Program-made: the position numbers and the translations under genes
Assembly (NCBI GenBank): GCA_026260175.1
Contig: JAKCWW010006329.1
Location: 1 to 26,692, forward strand
Direction: 5' to 3'
Length of the DNA stretch: 26,692 nt
From: Reticulitermes lucifugus
Lineage: Eukaryota; Arthropoda; Insecta; Blattodea; Rhinotermitidae
Shown: positions 21,501 to 26,692 of the stretch, piece after piece
How the letters are laid out: every line of letters starts with the position of its first letter
Position numbering within the stretch: the first letter of the stretch is position 1
Notes under the pieces: model-generated
What the model was told of the DNA's origin: nothing
Databases searched by the model: none
Seen by the model: only the letters and a program-made list of their open reading frames with translations

Positions 21501-24500
21501 GTTTTTAAGCGCCTACCAGGCCACACGATGACATAACTCAGACTACCGCAGTATAAGTCACTTCATACTTGTTACTGACTTACCTCATGTTGCTGAGGAG
21601 GATGAATGCCACGGCCAGAGTCACTGCAGAGACACTGTAGCCCACTTGAGACACTATTTTGAGTACTGGGATCCATCTCTGTGAACACGAAATGACATTC
21701 AGACATGTAGACCACTAGCGTTTTATGTAATTTGAACAACTAGTGGAAAAAGTTCGTTGATATTCCAACAGAAGTCTCTTGTAGACAAATATATACATAC
21801 ACATGCACACGTATATGTGTGGGTGTGTGTGGAGGTCGTATGATGATTAACATCATCCATCAAACTCTGAGCCTCGTATAGGTGAAAGCATGTACATTCC
21901 GAGGCCGTCTGACGATTAACGGCATTTGTCACATATACAGAGTGGGATTCGAACTCGTTATCCGCGGCCTTATACGGTAAAGACAAGAAGCGCGTGAAAT
22001 CGGCGAGCAGAGTTTTTTACTTGTTGAAACGTGGAAGAACGAAAGAAAGACAGACAGAAAATCGTTTAATGGAGATACTACCATTATTACAGAGAAACAG
22101 GCAATTTTAATGGCTTTAAGTATCGCCATATACCTCCGTTCTTCCTTCTGGCAAGGATAGTTTGCAGGCAAGGTAAACCGTTGGGAAGAAAGGTAAGAGA
22201 AGGTACCGGAAATTTGACTGGGTAATTAGCAGAGGAGAGAATTTGAGCAGCTGTTGCATTTTGGCTGTATTTTGATATTTATGCTGGGGGGGGACTACAT
22301 TATGGGGAATTCTTGTATTGTTGGGAGTGCTACAGTGGAGCAAATATTTTTTATTTCTTTGGTGTGGAGTTTTATTAAAACCATGCAGTGTAAAGTACGA
22401 ATTGGGTACTAACTCAGTATTTGCCCTAATGCAGAGCTAAACCCACGGAAAACCCTGATTGAATTGGCCGGTCACAGGACCTTATAGATGCATACTGGTT
22501 CTAGCCAGCAGTCTGACATTCAATACCGTAAAACCTAAGGCCACTTAACAAGGAGGTTATTAACACTTTGTTGGTTGTTAATAGTGAAATATTTTTCCTC
22601 TTGCAAGGCTTGTGGTTTAAACATGTACAAATTTGTTTTACATAAGCTTTTGTGTATGTTACATTGGATGCGTAAAAACATTTGATATAAAGATGCGGTT
22701 GGTAAAAGCCAACAAAAATGTTCAAAATTTTAAGTATTTTTTCAGGCTCTGAGATTATCTTAAGAGGTCTATTGTTCATTGAGTTACGGAGATATAAATA
22801 TCTTTTGTTGACAAATGATGACGGCTCTTCAAGCCGACATTTCTGTCAACTCAGCTTTTGTTAAGTTTTATGTCTTAAGTGTTAAAGTCACTGCAATTGA
22901 TGTGTTAAGATATTTTATGTTAGTATAATCCACTACTCAATCGCCTCTTTTCTAATAATTCAAGAGAGTAAGTTCAAGCCGATCCCAGTGGCCGCACGGC
23001 CTAAGGCGTGGTTCTGCGGCCTCTTGTTTCCTGAGATTGAGGGTTCGAAGGTCTAAGGCGTAGGTCTGCGGCCGCTCGTTTACTAGGATCGTGAGTTCGA
23101 ATCCCACCGGGGGCATGGATGTTTGTGTTGTGTTTGTTGTATAAGGACAGTAGTATGGAACATAATTGGCATGAAGGACAAAAGGATTTAGAAGTACAAA
23201 AATGAATCAAGGGAAAAAAAATCCCGCCGGGGGCATGGAGTGTTGTGTGTTGTCCGGCAGAGGTCTCTGCGTCAGGCTGATCACTCATACAGGAGTCCTA
23301 CCTAGTGTGGTGTGTCAGAGTGTGATTGTGAAGCGTCGATAATGAGGAGTCCCTGGCCCATTAGGGGCCTTTGGGCCATGGAAAATGAAAAGTAAAATTT
23401 AAGATAGATTTTTACATAAAGTGTAGCTTTAAATTCGACTCAATTAATGTCTACTATCGAATGACTTTTTAAGCTTCTTTTCACGTCCAACCCAGCTTTG
23501 ATATCACCCTTATAGGGGTGCATGGGATAAGCTGAAAGTCAAGTTCCATTCTTAAATACGTGTCACGCCTATATCAGCTTTCACTTCACCATAATTAGAC
23601 CGGCTTAAATTTTAAGTGCCAAACCTAATCCAGTGTTAAAAATCGCCCCAGTTACTTCCACAATAGTTTAAACGTAGCTTTAAAACGTCGTTTGATCATC
23701 ACACCCAAAGTTTTTATCACCTAAATTCTGTCTCTGCTACAGATCACAGAAAGCTTCAAGATTAATTTTCGTCCAACCCAAAGTCCATGTCACCTCACAC
23801 GTTCCCATTTCAGAACTCAAACTAAGGTCAAAAGTGTCGCAAATATTCGACAAAGCTCCGGATCCTGATAGAAAAGCATATGCCATAAGAGGACCGCTGC
23901 AAGAATGTGATAGTGTTTTGTCATCTTGTCATTTGACAGGACAATCTTAAAATGACATCTGCAACTTACCTAAATAACACCCAAAATTCAACTCTATATG
24001 GTTCTGACGATGGTAATGACTCATTGGCCTGGTGTTCATTTTTTTTACTTTGTCTATTGCCTAATTTTTTAATGAAACGTGACGTTTCGTAGGCCGGCTC
24101 TGCTTCCATCCTCAGGCAAAGAAAACACAAGGGATCCATCAGATTAGGTTTTTCCTTACCTGAAGACGGAAGCAGAGCCGGCTTCTGAAACGTCGAGCTT
24201 CGTTAAAAATTAGACGATGAACAAAGTCCAAAAAAAATATTGTGTCAGTGGTTTTAAAATTAATTTCCTACCTCACAGAAAACATGCTGTATATCCATGA
24301 AAAAGCAAAGCATTTGAAACTCTTAGAGAATTTATAATATTATGAGAATCATATCGAACACATAAACACAATCTTCTGGCAAAATGCAGTTCATTTATAT
24401 CGAAGCAGATGACAAGCACTGTAACCACCGTACGTTAGAATGTTGAGATGCATCTTACCGCCAGCAAAACAGAGTCTTCTATCGGACCGATATGAACCAC

Positions 24501-26333
24501 CTGAGTTGCGTTTTGTTGTGGCATGCATTCGTTCTCCTGTTCGAAGGACCAGGAACCATTGTCTGAGCACAGCCTCCTTGCAACCCCCTTGAAGATAAAT
24601 AGATATAAAAATACTAAGCTCGCAGAAGAAAAAAAGTAAGCAATAAAAGGTAACTAGTTGAACTCAAAAGTGGTGGTTAAGTAGCGAGCTGCGGGAGCAG
24701 TCTTCATAGACCTTACTCTTATGTTTGTTTCGTTTAATTTATTTTATGTGAAATGTGGTTTTTTATTAATTTGTTACCGTATGTGCCTATACAGTAATTC
24801 CTTGGTTTACGAGATTATTCCATTCCTCTGTATCTGCTCATAAGTCGAAAATTGATGAAATTGAGTTTTTTGTACATGGTGAAGGGCCCCGCAGCAGATG
24901 CTACGGACGCACCACAGCATTAATGCTTCTTGTGCAACCCCTGTGATGAAGATGAGCAGTTTTTTTTACCAAGTTTTACAAGTAATGGAGCACCAGTGGA
25001 ATGAAATTGACAGGGGAAAACGGACAACTCGGAGAAAAACCTGTCCCAGTGCCACTTTGTCCACCACAAACCCCACATAGACTAATCCGGGATCGAACCC
25101 AGGCCTCCGCAGTGGAAGGCCGGCGACTAACCGCCTGAGCCATGGCACGGCCTAAATGGAGTTTAGTTTTCCATTGTTGGCCATGTGATAAATTTTAATT
25201 GTTTTCAGAGGTAATAAATTCTTCCCCTTCCATTTGAAATTTATCTTAATACAAAACAGACGAAGAATACCAAAGTATGGAAAATAGAACATTAATTATT
25301 AATTAAATTACAGAATTTAAATGGCATTATTAGTCATTAGCCTGTGCACAAAACATAATTACATTTTTAAATTTGTAAAAAAAATTCATAAATATTGTCA
25401 TCTTTATTATTAAAGTAAAAGTTAATACGACACAAACATTTTAATTACTTATAAGAAAGTAAATTCTTCAGTGCTGGGGTTGGTGGGTTATTGTAACTAG
25501 AATCTGCCCATTCGAGAAATCTAGAAATCTGGGGTTTATTCCAAGCAGCAGTTTGAAATTCTTTTCTGTTCCACATGTCGTCCAGAAAGTCTATGGGGTC
25601 CGCCCAGGCTTATTCAATGTGAATCAGAACTAAAGGGGTTGGAGCGTAAACCTGACTCCTCACCTTTATTTAGCACCAAGAAAGAATGCGTGGAGATGTA
25701 CCTTCACTCGCAAGGATAACTTTACATACTACATAGCCTAACAATATGGAATAATCTTGTATGGTGTTCATACCTATAAGGCCCACAGTTCTGAAGAAAT
25801 TGTACCGCCCTGATTTAAGTGATAAAGAGTTCTTAGTTGTTCATACTTATCGTTACTCAGGAGTAAAGCTTTGACCTTGACAGTGTAGATAAGGATTCCT
25901 TATCTCTGGGCTTAACTTGTAGAGAAATCATATATACTCGTATCCTCTCAAAAACACAAGTTTCTTTCAATTTACACTAGTCACCATTTTTAGGTGTTCA
26001 GTTTGTAACAAGCCTAGACTAAAATTGATACACGGCTTCAGCCAGGCAGAACAAAACAAAAAATTCCACCTCGCATAGCATAACACCCTCACAAAACACG
26101 GCTCTACTGCAGCGGAATGTATTTTAAACTGGAATACATTAGTTACTTGTAATAAACACGTGACAGTCGCCGGCCTCCTGTGAAACCACTGCCAAGATCA
26201 AATCTAATCTGCTGAATAAACAGTATTACCTCGGAGACGTAATCAGGGCAGGGCTGAGTTACGAGGGCTCCAGGCGCAGCAGACTGCCAGCACATCACAC
26301 CGTCCCACATGACGTCACAATATGCCGGGTTCG
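12049..26333 (-). CDS. PTH-receptor-like secretin-family (family B) GPCR, 5' partial
   Basis: A plasma-membrane peptide-hormone receptor, probably Gs-coupled like its family. Nine exons give 499 codons to a TAA stop. Residues 1-77 form most of the hormone-receptor domain: YCDVMWDG, CW, CPDY, RRLCSDNGSW and NEC supply cysteines 2-6. N-G-S and N-A-T sequons are present. The seven helices fall at about 83-106, 119-142, 166-195, 207-230, 248-275, 297-317 and 328-352. Family B marks include HLHLFLSF in TM2, NYTWIFMEGLYLH in TM3, GWG in TM4, CW in ECL2, STLVLVPLFGVHY in TM6 and QGFF in TM7, then helix 8 SEVRAEIVRKW. LIFLALFSD after TM3, the extended ECL1 and AKSTLVLVPLFGVHY favour PTH receptors over DH44, DH31 or PDF receptors. 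PTH-receptor-like genes are known in Tribolium and other insects but absent from Drosophila. The signal peptide and C1 are off the right edge. Subfamily is less certain than family. Confidence 0.88.
12781..13050 (+). pseudogene. LINE reverse-transcriptase C-terminal fragment
   Basis: A 90-codon frame reads NILHAIKGRKAKWFGHILRR, then NCLLKHVIERK, and ends PLERHTTVF and TGA. This is the typical tail of non-LTR retrotransposon ORF2 proteins. An internal TGA at 12904-12906 breaks it. It lies inside the last intron of the receptor gene, in opposite orientation. Confidence 0.75.
13450..13640 (-). repeat. tRNA-like SINE copy, reverse orientation
   Basis: On the minus strand, CTACGGGCTGGCCGACCGAG and a box-B-like GGTTTGATTCCCAGC resemble the heads of the other SINEs. 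The body is poorly matched. Confidence 0.45.
13706..13775. repeat. 20-bp AT-rich tandem repeat
   Basis: About three and a half copies of TGAAAACTTCTTTTAAATTT in perfect 20-bp register, located 198 bp beyond the donor of the TM6-7 exon in the final intron. Confidence 0.9.
13973..14117 (-). CDS. Receptor exon: TM6, ECL3, start of TM7
   Basis: The acceptor ATGTTTCAG precedes one base completing Arg and 48 codons starting RWAKSTLVLVPLFGVHYVLF and ending DQLFASLQ. The donor GTTAGC is weaker than its neighbours. The PLFGVHY kink motif of TM6 is intact. Confidence 0.9.
14590..15045 (-). repeat. About 480-bp dispersed repeat, copy 2 (inverted)
   Basis: The reverse complement of the element at 6860-7355, sharing the same ordered blocks, including the (GTCT)n patch and ATCGTGCCATTTATGAGAT. 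It lies in the receptor intron between TM5 and TM6. Confidence 0.65.
15046..16189. other. Receptor intron sequence upstream of the TM6-7 exon
   Basis: AT-rich, including a pyrimidine-rich region at about 15400-15650. No gene or defined repeat was recognised. Confidence 0.5.
16190..16281 (-). CDS. Receptor exon: end of TM5 and ICL3
   Basis: The acceptor CCTCTGCAG precedes 30 codons starting LSFALFINIVRVLLVKMKSN and ending LERRRLRY, plus AG. The donor is GTTGGT. FINIVRVL is a well-kept TM5/ICL3 segment, and the basic ICL3 is the G-protein contact. Confidence 0.88.
16566..16696 (-). CDS. Receptor exon: TM4, ECL2, start of TM5
   Basis: Acceptor TTTTATACACAG, two bases completing Gly, then 43 codons starting LPVLFVAPWVVARAKLEDSM, then CW (the ECL2 cysteine and tryptophan), ending RLPVTISVL at donor GTAAGC. 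The acceptor and first exon bases are also part of the first unit of a 51-bp minisatellite. Confidence 0.9.
16692..17030. repeat. 51-bp minisatellite, block 1
   Basis: Six contiguous units plus a partial seventh start at 16692, 16744, 16795, 16846, 16897, 16948 and 16992. Most are 51 bp; the first is 52 and the sixth is 44. Units 2 and 4 are identical over 51 bp, and units 1 and 3 share a second variant, so the array grew partly as a 102-bp dimer. Read on the minus strand, units with TAACCCTGT carry a pyrimidine tract plus ACAG|GGTTA, the same as the acceptor of the TM4 exon. Confidence 0.92.
17346..17605. repeat. 51-bp minisatellite, block 2
   Basis: About five further, more diverged units of the same repeat (GGACCA-TCTAAGTAACGG-AACCCT core). 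They are separated from block 1 by about 315 bp of non-repeat sequence. Most keep an AG on the minus strand at the same place in the unit. Confidence 0.88.
17715..17815. repeat. Foldback element
   Basis: The left arm AACGTTTCGAAGAAC... runs to CCATCTTCAGGG, and the right arm CCTGATGATGCCGG runs to CCGAAACGTTAA. The outer arms are complementary, but the cores are not. Confidence 0.6.
18193..18242. repeat. 10-bp tandem repeat abutting a receptor 5' splice site
   Basis: Five units of G-A-N-A-A-T-A-C-G-T (plus strand), exact in period. They begin two bases downstream of the donor dinucleotide of the TM3 exon and overlap the intronic bases read by U1 and U6. Confidence 0.9.
18245..18401 (-). CDS. 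Receptor exon: TM3 and first half of TM4
   Basis: The acceptor TTTAAACAG precedes 52 codons starting NWECKVLTTICNYCIIANY and including WIFMEGLYLHNLIFLALFSD and TLGW, plus one base. The Cys after WE is the TM3 partner of the ECL2 disulfide. The donor is GTACGT and runs straight into a 10-bp tandem repeat. Confidence 0.92.
18473..18590. repeat. Foldback element in a short receptor intron
   Basis: The left arm TGTCTCGGACAAACGTACTG continues to CCTCCAACTTCAG. The right arm CTGAAGATGGAGGCAGTACA continues to CTCCGAAACATC. The cores GTACTGCCTCCA and TGGAGGCAGTAC are complementary. It sits 72 bp upstream of the TM3 exon acceptor. Confidence 0.65.
19007..19175 (-). CDS. Receptor exon: ICL1, TM2, ECL1
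   Basis: One base completes Arg, then 56 codons include RNMLHLHLFLSFIMRALV (TM2) and a long acidic first extracellular loop ending HFKPDRN. The acceptor is GTTACAG and the donor GTGAGT, phase 0. A long ECL1 is characteristic of PTH receptors. Confidence 0.9.
19735..19995 (+). repeat. SINE of the second family, forward copy
   Basis: The tRNA-like head GCCGTGGCGCAATTGGTTGA and box B GGGTTCGATTCCCGATGG are followed by TAGGTGGACTGGGCC and GGGAGCCTCAAAGTCCTGA. The reverse copy at 10010-10297 has the same layout. Confidence 0.8.
19996..21583. other. Receptor intron without recognised features
   Basis: AT-rich, non-coding on both strands as far as can be read. The small minus-strand frames here show no family resemblance. 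Confidence 0.5.
21584..21678 (-). CDS. Receptor exon: TM1
   Basis: The acceptor TTCACAG precedes 31 codons starting RWIPVLKIVSQVGYSVSAVT and ending AFILLSNM, plus AG. The donor is GTAAGT. The VGYS motif is conserved in TM1 of family B receptors. Confidence 0.88.
21679..22982. other. Receptor intron, first part
   Basis: It contains a short CA/TG-rich patch at about 21790-21832 and a GACGGCTCTTCAAGCCGAC hairpin near 22820. No gene was recognised. Confidence 0.5.
22983..23385 (+). repeat. SINE with two tandem tRNA-like heads
   Basis: A first head, GTGGCCGCACGGCCTAAGGC to AGGGTTCGAAGG, is followed directly by a second, GTCTAAGGCGTAGGTCTGCG to GAGTTCGAATCCCACC. The words ATCCC(A/G)CCGGGGGCATGG recur at 23220-23240, suggesting a further partial copy. 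The body ends with GGGCCTTTGGGCCATGG. Confidence 0.75.
24082..24210. repeat. Foldback element with well-matched arms
   Basis: The left arm GACGTTTCGTAGGCCGGCTC continues to TGCTTCCATCCTCAGG. The right arm CCTGAAGACGGAAGCAGAGC continues to CGGCTTCTGAAACGTC. The arms are complementary over about 35 bp around a loop of about 45 bp. Confidence 0.75.
24459..24587 (-). CDS. Receptor exon: ectodomain part 2 (C5-C6)
   Basis: The acceptor TTCAAG precedes 43 codons beginning GVARRLCSDNGSWSFEQE, then NECMPQQNATQ, ending in EDSVLLA before donor GTAAGA. Phase is 0 at both ends. The G-x-W and final cysteine complete the HRM fold. Confidence 0.87.
24990..25155 (-). repeat. tRNA-derived SINE, reverse orientation
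   Basis: On the minus strand, box A CATGGCTCAGGCGGTTAGTC and box B GGGTTCGATCCCGG are well preserved, with spacing right for a tRNA-derived Pol III promoter. A body with GTGGGGTTTGTGGTGGACAA follows. Confidence 0.82.
25156..26229. other. Receptor intron
   Basis: AT-rich. Weak SINE-body words occur near 25560-25700 (AAAGGGGTTGGAGCGTAAAC, CTCACCTTTA). No exon was seen. Confidence 0.45.
26230..26333 (-). CDS. Receptor exon: ectodomain part 1 (C2-C4)
   Basis: Two bases finish an upstream codon, then 34 codons begin NPAYCDVMWDGVMCW and end QPCPDYVSE. The DG..CW and PCPDY signatures are those of the HRM domain. The donor is GTAATA, phase 0. The acceptor is TAGCAG, so the exon could also start 3 nt earlier, at 26336. 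Confidence 0.85.
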
Positions 26334-26460
26334 CTGCTAACAAATATCCACACTTAAGACATGTCTGGTGTTTTGTGAAATATTGCCATTTCTGCTATGA
26401 TTCACGTACTGAAATTTAGAAAACTATACTTTTAATTGTGAATGATTTTCAGGGAAAGTG

Positions 26461-26692
26461 TGTAAGCCTAAAAATACAAAGGTCGGGGTTTTAATTGTCG
26501 GCTATAATGAAGGTAAAGCTATCGTGGAATATTTCAGCTATTTGGGTAGCATGATAACAAGTAATACAAGATGTACACATGAAATTAAATCCAGGATTGC
26601 CATGGCAAAAGCAACATTCAACAAGAAGGCTCTTTTCACCAGCAAACTGGACTTAAATTTAAGGAAGAAACTGGTAAAGTGCTACATTTGGA
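26461..26692 (+). pseudogene. LINE reverse-transcriptase fragment, runs off the window
   Basis: An open frame from about 26446 reads VEYFSYLGSMITSNTRC, then HEIKSRIAMAKATF, then LDLNLRKKLVKCYIW. This is the conserved segment after the catalytic domain of non-LTR retrotransposon reverse transcriptases. It continues past the right edge, so intactness cannot be judged. The fragment at 12781-13050 would lie further along the same kind of protein. Confidence 0.82.

Noticed and set aside
22983..25155. tRNA-like stretches with good A and B boxes
   Set aside because: They lack a full cloverleaf with matched acceptor stems and are joined to SINE bodies, so they are SINE promoters rather than tRNA genes.

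Overview
This is eukaryotic nuclear DNA, almost certainly from an insect. The sequence is AT-rich, with small GT-AG spliced exons, a TATA/Inr core promoter, tRNA-headed SINEs, hAT-type MITEs and non-LTR retrotransposon debris. A classical odorant-binding protein and a PTH-receptor-like family B GPCR point to an insect; the repeat load and 0.3-2.8 kb introns would suit a polyneopteran such as a cockroach or termite, but that placement is inference.

Two multi-exon genes lie on the minus strand. (1) 3335-8029: an odorant-binding protein gene. Five coding exons are visible: signal peptide, C1, linker, a 36-nt micro-exon with C2-x3-C3, and an exon ending just after C4. A TATA box lies upstream. 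The last exon, with C5 and C6, was not found. (2) 12049-26333: a secretin-family (family B) GPCR most like parathyroid hormone receptors. Nine exons were joined by reading splice sites and phases, giving 499 codons from within the hormone-binding ectodomain to the stop. The signal peptide and first ectodomain cysteine must lie beyond the right edge. Exon phases agree at every junction in both models.

At the left edge, 99-178 (+) holds a well-spaced core promoter and a short first exon of a plus-strand gene whose other exons I could not identify.

The rest is introns and intergenic DNA filled with repeats: several tRNA-derived SINE families (about 1.3, 2.0, 2.4, 7.7, 9.5, 10.1, 11.4, 13.5, 19.8, 23.1 and 25.1 kb), two hAT-like MITEs with visible target-site duplications (8795-9313 and 11772-11977), an about 480-bp repeat in opposite orientations (6860-7355 and 14590-15045), short foldback elements (11.0, 17.7, 18.5, 24.1 kb), and LINE pieces (12781-13050 and 26461-26692).

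The most unusual structure is in the receptor intron between the TM3 and TM4 exons. A 51-bp minisatellite carries, in most units, a copy of the TM4 exon's own 3' splice site, and a 10-bp tandem repeat abuts the 5' splice site of the same intron. No new multi-gene system is evident.
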